Positions 17,239 to 26,605 of a DNA stretch of 64,000 bases are shown in pieces (the stretch's first letter is position 1; each line of letters begins with the position of its first letter). The translations under genes were made by a program, and so were the position numbers. Below the pieces are notes generated by a model. It saw nothing but the letters and a program-made list of their open reading frames with translations. It did no database searches and was not told the DNA's origin. Location of the stretch: the NCBI GenBank assembly GCA_022484565.1, contig JAKVKZ010000002.1:29615-93614 (forward strand), written 5' to 3'. This stretch comes from Muribaculaceae bacterium (GTDB lineage Bacteria > Bacteroidota > Bacteroidia > Bacteroidales > Muribaculaceae).

Positions 17239-18741
17239 ATGGAAAAAAAGACAATAATTACAGCTGTCGCATCCATTATAGCGATTGTGATATTGGTGTG
17301 CATAATAACCTTTAGCAGTTGCCGGAGAAATTCCGCTCTTGACAAAGAAATAAAAATAGCCTTAGTGAAGGGAGATACAACTAAAGCGGAATATAACAAG
17401 ATTTGCGACATAATCATGAAGGACCAGAGGGCATACTCTGAATACCTGAATGCAGACAAGCAAATCAATGCCGATGCTTTGGCAGAACACATCAACGAAA
17501 TAGGACAATCCATGCGCCCGCCACGCACGTGGAATATAAAAAATTACGGGTCGGCAGCACTGACGCTCAACCTATATCTTGAACGTAGCGGAAGCATGAC
17601 GCCATACGATGCAGCGCAAACATCAGGCGAGCTGAAAAAGGCCATCAACGATCTTATCAACAGTTTCCCGAATAAAAGCGAGAAGAACATGGTGTACATC
17701 GTGAACAGCAGCGTCTATCCTTATAATAAGTCATTACAGGATTTTATGAGAGAGAAAGACATATTTGCTGCCACGGCAGGAATCGGCGACCCTAAATTTA
17801 CTGACTTCTCGCAAATATTCAGCGACATACTCAAGCGGCAGGGCAGCAATGCAATAAGCATACTTGTGACAGATATGATTTATTCGCCTGCCAATACCGA
17901 AAATGAAAATCCGCAAAGGATATTCAATGAGGAAAGCAGTCTTGCGACAAACGTTTTCAAGAACTATCCCGGAAAAGCCGTGATAGTCGTAAAGTTAAAG
18001 GGCAGTTTCAGCGGATTATACTATCCGTACAACCAAAAGCCACAAAAATACACAGGGGCACGTCCGTTCTATGTATTCATTATCGGAGATGCTGAAAACA
18101 TAGATGCATTATACGCTAATGCCTCATATTCAAATTTCCTGAATTTCCAGGCACTTACGGGATTTGAGAATTTCTACGTGTTCAACGGAAAAGAGCGCGG
18201 CGTGAATTATACGGTGGTGCCAGAGTATAAAGACAACATAGGAAGATTCCGCTCGGAAAAAGGCGAAAGCTACTGCGTGCATACTCTTGAAAACTGCGAG
18301 AGTGACCGCGACGCAAACGTGATTCAGTTTACGGTTGCCGCTGATTTGAGTACAACCCATGCAGAAGCCGCTTACCTGAACAATGCAAAAAATTATGAGA
18401 TTGTCAGTTCAGTGAAGGGGTGCAAGATAACCAATATCCGACCAATCGAGCAGGGAGAGGTAACGGGGAACTCAAAAATGTACCTTGAAGGGAAAACGCA
18501 TTTAATAACAATACAATGTCCGCTCGAGCAGCCTGAGCAGAATATCAAAATAGCGCTGAAAAATCATTTCCCTGACTGGATATTGAATTCATCGAGCGAT
18601 AATGACACAAATATAGGCTCAGCAGAGTTCGGTGGAACGACTTTCGGATTGAAATACTTCCTGCAGGGCATCTACAGCGCATGTTCAGCCACATCTGTCA
18701 TGCCAAATTACACGACAATTGAAATAACACTTAAAAAATAA
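17239..18741 (+). CDS. Membrane-anchored protein with a degenerate VWA-like domain
   Basis: 500 residues. One N-terminal hydrophobic segment (residues 6-26) ends in FSSC (Cys29), either a signal anchor or an atypical lipobox; the rest would face the periplasm. Residues about 105-280 look like a von Willebrand A fold: LTLNLYLERSGSM carries a MIDAS-like motif with Glu115 in place of the usual Asp of DxSxS, followed by an amphipathic helix, and AISILVTDMIYSP near 208-220 resembles the strand bearing the third MIDAS residue. The C-terminal 200 residues are beta-rich and unrecognised. It is the first gene of the operon; the next gene starts 4 nt after its stop. Metal binding may be altered or lost. 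Family placement is inference. Confidence 0.55.
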   Translation: MEKKTIITAVASIIAIVILVCIITFSSCRRNSALDKEIKIALVKGDTTKAEYNKICDIIMKDQRAYSEYLNADKQINADALAEHINEIGQSMRPPRTWNIKNYGSAALTLNLYLERSGSMTPYDAAQTSGELKKAINDLINSFPNKSEKNMVYIVNSSVYPYNKSLQDFMREKDIFAATAGIGDPKFTDFSQIFSDILKRQGSNAISILVTDMIYSPANTENENPQRIFNEESSLATNVFKNYPGKAVIVVKLKGSFSGLYYPYNQKPQKYTGARPFYVFIIGDAENIDALYANASYSNFLNFQALTGFENFYVFNGKERGVNYTVVPEYKDNIGRFRSEKGESYCVHTLENCESDRDANVIQFTVAADLSTTHAEAAYLNNAKNYEIVSSVKGCKITNIRPIEQGEVTGNSKMYLEGKTHLITIQCPLEQPEQNIKIALKNHFPDWILNSSSDNDTNIGSAEFGGTTFGLKYFLQGIYSACSATSVMPNYTTIEITLKK

Positions 18742-18745
18742 TTAT

Positions 18746-19189
18746 ATGCGAAATTTGATTCTTTTGGCATTTGGAATTGTGTTTACAATTCTGTTTCTCA
18801 TCTTTCCGACACAAGTGTACGAAAATTTTTATTTTTCACAAGGATTCTCAGATGCGATGTATAATGGGAGCATGTACATTGTAGTGGCAATCATAACAGC
18901 CGCAATAGCATGGGTGGCGGCAGTAATTTACTACTATGTAATCAATTCGGTGAAATTCGACCGCTGGTGGCATTGGCTTATCATACTTGTGATAACCATT
19001 CTGCTGGCACCGACAGTAAGTTGGGCATACACTGACTACGACATGGCCCAACAAAATTATATGTACGACAAAGAGACATTCTATTTTGAATTACTCAATA
19101 TGTGCGTAGCAGCAGTGCTATTCATAATAGCATCATTTTCAATACGCTGGTGGAGCAGCAATTGCCGGCATACACCAATACCACAATAA
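18746..19189 (+). CDS. Four-helix integral membrane protein, unknown function
   Basis: 147 residues with hydrophobic helices at about 3-20, 42-66, 74-94 and 114-132, and aromatic-rich interfacial segments (FDRWWHWL, SIRWWSSN). No cofactor or catalytic motif is visible. The N terminus is short, so both ends are probably cytoplasmic. It lies between the VWA-like protein (4 nt) and the tubulin-like protein (24 nt), so it is a candidate membrane anchor for the cytoskeletal-fold NTPases encoded next. Confidence 0.6.
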   Translation: MRNLILLAFGIVFTILFLIFPTQVYENFYFSQGFSDAMYNGSMYIVVAIITAAIAWVAAVIYYYVINSVKFDRWWHWLIILVITILLAPTVSWAYTDYDMAQQNYMYDKETFYFELLNMCVAAVLFIIASFSIRWWSSNCRHTPIPQ

Positions 19190-19213
19190 TAAAAAACGAC
19201 AGAATACATAAAA

Positions 19214-20731
19214 ATGAGACTATTTATATTTGCCATAGGCGGTACAGGTTCGCGGGTGCTGAAATCACTGATAATGCTTTCGGCAGCCGGAGTGAAGCCT
19301 CTTGATGAAAGTGGACAAAAAATAAAGGCATTTGAAATAATACCTATCATAGTGGACCCTCATAAATCGAATGAGGACTTGAAACGCACCGATGTGCTGC
19401 TGTCGAATTACAGCACCATAAGAAGACGCCTCTACGGCGATTCGGATGAGGCAGAAGGATTCTTTGCGACCAAGATTTCCACTTTGCGCAGCATAATGAA
19501 GGACACGTCGGTAAACCTGACTGATACCTTTATATTCAATCTGTCGACAGTAGAGAAATGCAAATTCCGCGATTTCATCAACTACGATACGATGAGTGAG
19601 AGCAACCATGCGCTCACATCACTGCTTTTTGCCGACTATCAGCTTGAGAACAAGATGAACATAGGATTTGTCGGTTCACCTAATATCGGAAGTATAGCCT
19701 TGAACCAAATAAAGGACAGCGATGAATTCAAGGCATTCGCCAACATACTGACGAATGACGACCGAATATTCTTCATAAGCTCAATATTCGGCGGAACAGG
19801 AGCATCAGGCTTCCCGATACTGGTGAAGAATATCCGCAATGCCCAAAACCTGAACGTGGCGAATAAAGAATTTCTGCGCAGGGCACCAATCGGAGCATTG
19901 ACTGTGTTGCCGTATTTCAACATTCAGCACACTGACGACGGAAGAATCGACAAGGCGGATTTCATAGTAAAGACGCAGTCGGCACTGCAATATTACAATG
20001 AGACGCTGACCAACGATACTGATGCTCAAATCAACGAGCTTTATTATCTTGGCGATTCCATAAGCTCCTTGCCATATCAGTACGACCCTGGAGAGAACGG
20101 GCAAAAGAACAATGCACATCTTATAGAAATGATAGGCGCACTCGCACCGCTGAAATTTGCCGGAACACCCGACTATAAGCTGCGTGACCAAAATGGATAT
20201 CCATTGAAGACGGCAGCCTACGAATACGGCTTGGAAACTGACACGAATGAAGTGACGTTCAAGGCGTTTGGGGCTTCGACAAGGCATCTTTTATATAATG
20301 ATATGGTGAAATTCCATTTGCTTTATATGTATCTCAAAAACGGTTTTGAGAAGAATATCGGAAAAGGATACACTCAGGATGCGCCAGAGATAAGGAATGA
20401 ATTCACCGCGACAGATTTCTACAGGACACTCGACACGCAATTCTTCACAGCATACGTGGATTGGCTTGGAGAAATGCGCAACAACAACCGCAGCGTGAAC
20501 CTTTTCGATTATCTCAGCGCTGACATGAACAATGTGATTAGCGGAGTGGGAACGAAAAAGACATGGGTAGGGCACAAGAGCATAAGTTGCGACTCATTCT
20601 TGAGCGAGATGAACCGGCTCAGCCGTGACAACAAGAGCTATTCGGCAGGCCACGAGGAGTTCAAACTGTTTGACCTGTTCAACCGTGCCGCCGACAATCT
20701 TCTGCCTGACAAATATGAAAACATCAATTAA
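19214..20731 (+). CDS. Tubulin/FtsZ-like GTPase (large Tubulin_2 type)
   Basis: 505 residues, no signal peptide, cytoplasmic. The N terminus is a Rossmann-like strand and glycine loop (MRLFIFAIGGTGSRVLK, GGTGS at 9-13), as in tubulin-superfamily T1. The tubulin signature [GA]GGTG[SA]G appears as FGGTGASGFP at 192-201, after FFISSI. The T4 loop is unusually far from the N terminus compared with FtsZ, where it is near residue 105; large bacterial Tubulin_2-like proteins carry insertions here. The C-terminal half is helical and not recognisable. GTP binding is inferred from the two glycine loops. The gene is 12 nt upstream of the actin/Hsp70-fold gene, so the two NTPases are almost certainly made together. 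Confidence 0.72.
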   Translation: MRLFIFAIGGTGSRVLKSLIMLSAAGVKPLDESGQKIKAFEIIPIIVDPHKSNEDLKRTDVLLSNYSTIRRRLYGDSDEAEGFFATKISTLRSIMKDTSVNLTDTFIFNLSTVEKCKFRDFINYDTMSESNHALTSLLFADYQLENKMNIGFVGSPNIGSIALNQIKDSDEFKAFANILTNDDRIFFISSIFGGTGASGFPILVKNIRNAQNLNVANKEFLRRAPIGALTVLPYFNIQHTDDGRIDKADFIVKTQSALQYYNETLTNDTDAQINELYYLGDSISSLPYQYDPGENGQKNNAHLIEMIGALAPLKFAGTPDYKLRDQNGYPLKTAAYEYGLETDTNEVTFKAFGASTRHLLYNDMVKFHLLYMYLKNGFEKNIGKGYTQDAPEIRNEFTATDFYRTLDTQFFTAYVDWLGEMRNNNRSVNLFDYLSADMNNVISGVGTKKTWVGHKSISCDSFLSEMNRLSRDNKSYSAGHEEFKLFDLFNRAADNLLPDKYENIN

Positions 20732-20743
20732 AGGATTATCATT

Positions 20744-23700
20744 ATGAGCAATATACTGTCGTACAACAATAGCACAAACAAAACGGGCGCTGAGGACTGG
20801 ATTCCGGTCACGCCCTATACTGATGATGACATCAAAAAGATAAAAGATCCGAACGGCGGGCTGTCGGAAAGTCCGCGCACAGCCATACCAAGTCCGTTCG
20901 CGCAGCTCGATTTGGTGAAAAACGCTTTTGCACATCTCGGCGCAAGCGATAAATTGCGGGGTGCAGTTATGGATATGCGTCTGGTGTCGAATGCGCTTGA
21001 CATAGCACAATTGTTTTTCTGTTTTGAGAACCATAAGGACTATCTGCGGGTGGTGCGCTGGAACTGCGAATCGGATTTGCAGGCACTAAAAGCGTCGCCG
21101 GCACACAGGTTGTATGGTGAAACGCTTGAATTATTCCTCAATTCGGACAAGAACGCATATAATTTTGACGGATTCACTGATTGGTATATACTGATAAATG
21201 ACGTCACAGTAATTGGAGCTACATCCCCTGCCTCGTTGACTATGGCTGCTCCAATCAATCATCAGATAGACAGCATCATGGTGGAGCAGGGAGTAAGCCT
21301 ATTCTCTTCGGTGCGCCAATTATGGGAACGTGATGAGGATTTTGTGCTCTATATGTTCCTGCTTTTCAACGCATTTCCGATGCTGCGCCAAAGATTGGGC
21401 GGAATTTACACATATATGCTCCGCAATCTTGATGTGATAAGGGAAAAGCGCACAGATTTGTATAAACGAATCAGCGACGACATCACTAATCCTACAGCAC
21501 TCGACATGAGCGCTGCCGATGTTCTCCGTCAGAAACTTGACGAATACTACACGCCATTTAATGGCGATGTCACCATATCGGTGCTTGGAGCACAATTCTA
21601 CAAGAAACGCAGTTCAGTGATACGCGCGAATGTGGAGGAGAGCGATTTTCAGCTTAAACCGTCCCGCCAGCAGGCTGACGGAGATGTGCTGCCACTTGTG
21701 CTTCGCAGCAACTTTGACGGTTCGGTTGACAATATGAAGTATATTGACAAGATGTGGAACAGCACAACTGAGGTACTGACCGGTGGAGTGCCAGTAGAGT
21801 CAAGGAAACTGCCGGATTCCTCAATATATTATCCATTTGTAACCACGAACGATTTTTTGTCGGATACAATCATCCAGCTCAGCGGCCCGATTGATAATTC
21901 GCACTATTTCGACGGAAATCTGAAGAGCCGCAGCGTTGAGCCGGAGAACGGATATTTGTTGCCGTTGACCCCATTGTTCTTCAAGTATTTCAATTCAGAG
22001 GATCTGCTGCATGAAGTGTTCGGCAGGAAAATGATTGAGATAACCGAGGGAAAAGATGAGGTGAAGGTGCTGCTGCGCATACCGATGAAAAAGAAATACA
22101 TGGAACTTTTCCGCATATACCGATTGGCACCCGAGGCAGACTGGAGATTCAACGAGAAAATCAATATCGGGCGGATGATTCCGCAAGTGCGCATTTCCAC
22201 CGCTGTTTTCCCGTTTGTCAAGACAGGCGTGTCCGACAGCTATTCGGTGCAATTGTTCTCGATGGTACAGACAGCGACGACATCGCTGCAATTTTATGCC
22301 AATGGCAACAAACCCGTAGGGAATGACGCCAATGGAGGAATAAGGTCGGAATCATTATTCACAACACGTTATTATGACATTGATGCTACGTTCGATTATT
22401 TTGAAGTGATGATGGCAAGCGATTTCGGCACTCAAAGCGGAGTGGTTCTGCCATTGTGGAAGCCTTATACCGCATCGAGCAAAGAATTGATTTTTGCAGT
22501 GGATTTCGGAACAACCAATTCGCATGTGGAATATGCCGAAAAGGGGCAGTTGCCTGAAACAATAACATTCAATGACAATACGGAGCAGGAACTCGTTGCC
22601 ACTTTGCTGAAAAAGGGAGCACTTGACCAGGCCGAAACGCTGATGCGTGTGGAATTTTTGCCGCGTGACATCGACAACATCTATGGCTTCCCGCTGCGCA
22701 CGGCACTTGCAATTAATGACGATAACAATGGCGATACAAAACTGTTCAAGGACTTAAACATCCCATTCCTTTATGAGAGGAAATATTTTGCTGGCTATAA
22801 TGTGATAACGAGTCTGAAATGGACCGGCAATCAAATGCTGTCGCAAGAATTTCTGCGGGAGATAGTACTGCTGATAAAGGCAAAGGTGCTTCTTGAAAAC
22901 GCAAGTCTTGCAAATACGCATATCGTGTATTTTTATCCAGTCAGCATGAGCGGAAACAAACGGGCGCAATTCAATGAATTGTGGGAACGCCTGTTCTCAA
23001 CCTACATCGGCGGTGATGCCAAGAACCTGTATTTCTACCCCGAATCAATTGCTCCAGCTTATTATTACAAGAATTCCGCTGTGGCAGGCAGTTGCTACGT
23101 GTCGATTGATATTGGCGGCGGCACAAGCGATGTGGTGGTGTACACTCCGACAGCCGATAAACTGAAAAGCGAGCCGAACATAATTTCATCATTCCGCTTT
23201 GCCGGAAATGCCATATTCGGTGACGGTTTCACCCAGAATGATGCTGACAATAATCCGCTGCTCGACCATTACACGGAATATTTCAAGAAACTCATCAATA
23301 AGAATGATGACCTTGCATATCTTAACAGCATACTGAATGAGGTGATGAACCAGAAAAGGTCGGAGGACATCAATGCGTTCCTGTTCTCAATAGAGAACGT
23401 AGAGGAACTGCGTAAACTTCGGGAGATAGACCGTCAGCTTTATTCATACAATGCACTGCTCCGCAATGATGAACACAGGAAGCTGATATTCCTGTACTTC
23501 TATTCGGCAATCATCTATTATATCTGCTGCATGATGAAGCATCGCGGATTGATAATGCCGAAACAGGTTTATTTCAGCGGAACAGGTTCGAAGATATTGA
23601 ATATAATAGGAAATATCGAACAGATTGAAAGCTTGACAAAGACTATAATTGAAAGAGTGTTCGGCCAAAGTTACACTGAAAAGTTCGAGATAAAGATTGA

Positions 23701-24172
23701 GAAGGACAAGCCGAAACAAATAACCTGCAAAGGCGGAATCCAACTTGAAAATGAAAGGCTTGCAGGGAATGTTGACAACGATTGGTTCAAGCCCGCAAAT
23801 GTGAACAAGCTGAAATACTGCTATTCAATGACGAAGGATGAGACGTTGACATTCGGAAAAGTCAATGAGCTTGACACCCGTCATGAAATAGAGAAGCAAG
23901 TGAATGACTTCAATGAATTCTTCATGTCGCTTTGCACGAATGAAGTGAAAGATGAGTTTGGCATCGACAACAAGGTGCTGCACGTTTTCCATGATGCTCT
24001 TTCCGACAACATTTTCAATTATCTTACGGCTGGCATCAACAGCTATCTGAATGGTAACTATGATGGGCCAGAGGAAGTGATTGAGGATGTGCCGTTCTTC
24101 TATCCGATAATCGGAATTATTCGTAACAATCTGCTTAAGCAACTTTGTCACGAGGTGATAAGCAAGCTTTAA
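20744..24172 (+). CDS. 1142-residue protein with C-terminal actin/Hsp70-fold ATPase domain
   Basis: The N-terminal ~575 residues are unrecognised, without signal peptide or clear membrane helix. From about 580 an actin/Hsp70-superfamily ATPase follows: phosphate-1 motif FAVDFGTTNS with Asp587, phosphate-2 motif SIDIGGGTSD with Asp789, and an adenosine-type motif VYFSGTGSK near 941-948. The catalytic-fold residues look intact, so ATP hydrolysis is plausible. The domain carries insertions relative to DnaK and lacks the DnaK substrate-binding domain. About 130 residues follow the last motif. It sits 12 nt after the tubulin-like gene. It could be a chaperone-like motor or filament-forming actin homologue; sequence alone does not decide. 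Confidence 0.78.
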   Translation: MSNILSYNNSTNKTGAEDWIPVTPYTDDDIKKIKDPNGGLSESPRTAIPSPFAQLDLVKNAFAHLGASDKLRGAVMDMRLVSNALDIAQLFFCFENHKDYLRVVRWNCESDLQALKASPAHRLYGETLELFLNSDKNAYNFDGFTDWYILINDVTVIGATSPASLTMAAPINHQIDSIMVEQGVSLFSSVRQLWERDEDFVLYMFLLFNAFPMLRQRLGGIYTYMLRNLDVIREKRTDLYKRISDDITNPTALDMSAADVLRQKLDEYYTPFNGDVTISVLGAQFYKKRSSVIRANVEESDFQLKPSRQQADGDVLPLVLRSNFDGSVDNMKYIDKMWNSTTEVLTGGVPVESRKLPDSSIYYPFVTTNDFLSDTIIQLSGPIDNSHYFDGNLKSRSVEPENGYLLPLTPLFFKYFNSEDLLHEVFGRKMIEITEGKDEVKVLLRIPMKKKYMELFRIYRLAPEADWRFNEKINIGRMIPQVRISTAVFPFVKTGVSDSYSVQLFSMVQTATTSLQFYANGNKPVGNDANGGIRSESLFTTRYYDIDATFDYFEVMMASDFGTQSGVVLPLWKPYTASSKELIFAVDFGTTNSHVEYAEKGQLPETITFNDNTEQELVATLLKKGALDQAETLMRVEFLPRDIDNIYGFPLRTALAINDDNNGDTKLFKDLNIPFLYERKYFAGYNVITSLKWTGNQMLSQEFLREIVLLIKAKVLLENASLANTHIVYFYPVSMSGNKRAQFNELWERLFSTYIGGDAKNLYFYPESIAPAYYYKNSAVAGSCYVSIDIGGGTSDVVVYTPTADKLKSEPNIISSFRFAGNAIFGDGFTQNDADNNPLLDHYTEYFKKLINKNDDLAYLNSILNEVMNQKRSEDINAFLFSIENVEELRKLREIDRQLYSYNALLRNDEHRKLIFLYFYSAIIYYICCMMKHRGLIMPKQVYFSGTGSKILNIIGNIEQIESLTKTIIERVFGQSYTEKFEIKIEKDKPKQITCKGGIQLENERLAGNVDNDWFKPANVNKLKYCYSMTKDETLTFGKVNELDTRHEIEKQVNDFNEFFMSLCTNEVKDEFGIDNKVLHVFHDALSDNIFNYLTAGINSYLNGNYDGPEEVIEDVPFFYPIIGIIRNNLLKQLCHEVISKL

Positions 24173-24202
24173 AAATAATTCATTAATAAGATTTCTGCTA
24201 TT

Positions 24203-25357
24203 ATGAAGAAGATTATGATGATTGCCTTTTGCGCCTTGACTTTCATGGCGGCAATGGCGGCGGGACAGACTGCAAGTCAGGCCCCTGCGAAGGAAGCATA
24301 TTCAGATACGACGGTGATGACTGATGCCCAATGGGACCATGCTTTGGCAATAGTAGCCATCACGGCAGTGAACCAGACCGATAGCGACCCGAACCTTACG
24401 ATGCAAACGGCAAGCGGTAAATATGGCGACAATCCATTGTGGGGAGAAATCACTGATAAGTTAGGGCAGTTGGCAAATGCCCCCAAGACTTTAAAGGCGT
24501 TGGAACCCGTTGCAATGGACGTGTTTAAACTTGCAAAAGTTCAAGACAATACCATAAATGAAAAGGATTGCTGGACTGCGGCCAAAGATGCTATAATCAA
24601 GTCGAATACGGCTGTTCAGAAACCAGCAAACCAGCCATCGCAAGTGTTGCCGCAGAATGTTCAAACTGAGGAACAAGAACATCCGCACGGATTAGACATG
24701 AATAATTTAATCAACATTGTCATCAATGTCCTTATGCTGGCACTTGCAGTGTTTGCCGTGATAACCGCGATGCGGGCAAAAAATCAGGTGGATAATTTGA
24801 AAGATAAATTTAAGGGTGACATTGACGCATTGATGAATGAAATCAAAAAGCGTGAAGATGAACTCAAACGCTCACTGGGACAATTAAACAACTATTTGAA
24901 TAATCAACAGCATGCAGAAAGCGATGATGAGCCAATAAGGAACGATACGCAATATAATAATGTCCAATATCCGGTTCAAACGCCGCAAAGGCCACAGCAG
25001 CAACCGCCGCAATCACCTTATAGCCAAGCTCAACCGCCACGCAAACTGTTTCTCTCGAAAGCTGACAGAAATGGCCAATTCATAAAAGCTACGGATAAAT
25101 ATGATTTAGGAAATTCGATTTTTGAACTCAGCACTTCTGACGGAAAAAACGGCACTTTCAGAGTGGTTGACTCACAAAGCGTACACGAGATGGCACTTAT
25201 GATGCCAACTGATTATCTGACACGAGTATGCAGCGGCGATAATATACAGCTTTCACAGGGAAAGCATTGCATAGTTACCGATACTCCGGGCACCGCACGC
25301 TATGAATCAGGCCATTGGGTAATGGTTACAAAAGCTGCCATTCATTATGAAGCTTAG
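24203..25357 (+). CDS. Secreted/membrane coiled-coil protein with Pro/Gln-rich linker and C-terminal globular domain
   Basis: 384 residues. A signal peptide (MKKIMMIAFCALTFMAAMAAG) is followed by an extracytoplasmic helical region to about 160. A transmembrane helix covers about 168-190 (LINIVINVLMLALAVFAVI), then a charged coiled coil 193-235, a Pro/Gln-rich linker about 245-282, and a beta-rich ~100-residue C-terminal domain (KLFLSKADRNGQF... to YEA). The topology puts the coiled coil and C-terminal domain in the cytoplasm, where they could contact the NTPases. The C-terminal domain is unrecognised. The last 11 nt overlap the start of the aspartic protease gene. Confidence 0.6.
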   Translation: MKKIMMIAFCALTFMAAMAAGQTASQAPAKEAYSDTTVMTDAQWDHALAIVAITAVNQTDSDPNLTMQTASGKYGDNPLWGEITDKLGQLANAPKTLKALEPVAMDVFKLAKVQDNTINEKDCWTAAKDAIIKSNTAVQKPANQPSQVLPQNVQTEEQEHPHGLDMNNLINIVINVLMLALAVFAVITAMRAKNQVDNLKDKFKGDIDALMNEIKKREDELKRSLGQLNNYLNNQQHAESDDEPIRNDTQYNNVQYPVQTPQRPQQQPPQSPYSQAQPPRKLFLSKADRNGQFIKATDKYDLGNSIFELSTSDGKNGTFRVVDSQSVHEMALMMPTDYLTRVCSGDNIQLSQGKHCIVTDTPGTARYESGHWVMVTKAAIHYEA

Positions 25358-25883
25358 CATCAGTTGGTTTGTGGCATTAGTCGTTGTCTTGATGATTGGG
25401 CTGACTTTTTCATCATGCCGTGTGCGTCATCACACGGTTAATGGCAAAAGAAGTGAGCGGGTAAGCGGAAATGATGGTGGCGACAGTCGCCATGTAGGGA
25501 AGCAAATCATCAAGATGCGGGAGGAAAATGGCGTGTACTATATTCCTGTAAAGATAGATGATGTGCCGATGGAATTCATCTACGACACTGGTGCTGCCAT
25601 TGTTTCCATTTCGGTGGTTGAAGCAGAATTTCTGTATCGACAAGGAAAACTCAGCGACGCTGACGTGGTGGGCGAGGGTGATTTTGGCGATGCAAACGGC
25701 ACTGTGACTAAAAATACCATTGTGATTCTGCATAATGTTACTGTCGGCGATTACACAATTCATGACGTGCAGGCGGCAGTTTCGGAAAATCAGAATGCGC
25801 CTTTACTGTTTGGTCAGACGGCCATGAAGCGATTCGGCAAGGTCACTTTTGATTATGAGAACGATGAATTGATAATAGAATGA
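25347..25883 (+). CDS. Retropepsin-like aspartic protease lipoprotein
   Basis: 178 residues. The signal ends GLTFSSC, giving a probable lipidated Cys24. From about 55 the protein is a single-copy retropepsin-like domain (clan AA): NGVYYIPVKIDDVPMEFIYDTGAAIVSIS with the catalytic Asp80-Thr-Gly triad, a flap-like region after it, and a closing APLLFGQTAMKRFGKVTFDY, the hydrophobic-Gly pattern before the last strands. One domain implies a homodimeric enzyme. It would act in the periplasm on an unknown target; the cotranscribed envelope proteins are candidates. The start overlaps the preceding gene by 11 nt. Confidence 0.82.
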   Translation: MKLSISWFVALVVVLMIGLTFSSCRVRHHTVNGKRSERVSGNDGGDSRHVGKQIIKMREENGVYYIPVKIDDVPMEFIYDTGAAIVSISVVEAEFLYRQGKLSDADVVGEGDFGDANGTVTKNTIVILHNVTVGDYTIHDVQAAVSENQNAPLLFGQTAMKRFGKVTFDYENDELIIE

Positions 25884-25906
25884 CAAAAAAGGAAGAGTTG
25901 TAGGTT

Positions 25907-26599
25907 ATGAAGTTGAAATGCCCAGAATGCGGTAAGGAAATAGAAGTTTCAGAAGAAATACTTAAGAAAGTAGGAGGCTCTGTGACTTGTCCAAGTTGCC
26001 TGACCGATTTCGTAGTAGATGGATTCGCTTCATTGCCTTCGGCGCAGAATGATTCGCAACAGAAGGAAAAAGCAAAGTCAGAACCAGAAAAGGAAGAAAC
26101 CCAATTCTGTCCAAAGTGCGGGAAGAAAATTCCGCGCAATGTGCATTATTGTCCTAATTGTGCTTATAGCTTCATTGCGCCCGACCTTCCTAAAACGGTA
26201 GCTCCGCCACCAATAACGTATTCTGTGCAGCAGCCAATGGATCCACCTCAAATTGTTCAATCTCAACCGCAACAACCATTGGCACCTCAATTTCCGTCGA
26301 ATATGACCAAATGGAACTGGGGGGCATTCTTGTTCACACCAATCTGGGGATTGTTCAATGGCATATATTGGCTATTGTGGATGTTTGTATTTTACTGTAT
26401 TCCTGGTGGTATACTAATCAATCTTATAATAAGTTTTTCATTTGGAAGTTCGGGAAATAGAAAAGCTTGGGCTAAATATAATGGTACAGTTGAGGACTTT
26501 GAGAATAAACAACACGGATGGAATGTGGCTGGAATATTGGTTTTTCTGTTGGGAATACTATTTATAGTTATTGAATTGATAAGTATCTATTATCACTAA
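25907..26599 (+). CDS. Double zinc-ribbon membrane protein
   Basis: 230 residues. A first zinc finger has CPEC (Cys5, Cys8) and CPSC (Cys28, Cys31), of the MJ0042/DNA-directed-RNA-polymerase-like finger type. After a charged spacer a second zinc ribbon has CPKC (68, 71) and CPNC (82, 85). A Pro/Gln-rich linker leads to NWGAFLFTPIWGLFNGIYW, typical of DUF2628-like membrane domains, with about three hydrophobic helices between 135 and the C terminus. The fingers should be cytoplasmic. It is the last gene of the operon, 23 nt after the protease; no strong terminator follows. Confidence 0.75.
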   Translation: MKLKCPECGKEIEVSEEILKKVGGSVTCPSCLTDFVVDGFASLPSAQNDSQQKEKAKSEPEKEETQFCPKCGKKIPRNVHYCPNCAYSFIAPDLPKTVAPPPITYSVQQPMDPPQIVQSQPQQPLAPQFPSNMTKWNWGAFLFTPIWGLFNGIYWLLWMFVFYCIPGGILINLIISFSFGSSGNRKAWAKYNGTVEDFENKQHGWNVAGILVFLLGILFIVIELISIYYH

Positions 26600-26605
26600 A
26601 GGAAT

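Noticed and set aside
17239-26599. Prophage or plasmid-partition module (tubulin/actin types)
   Set aside because: No phage structural, replication or integrase genes and no partition adaptor or centromere-like repeats; signal peptides and membrane proteins dominate.
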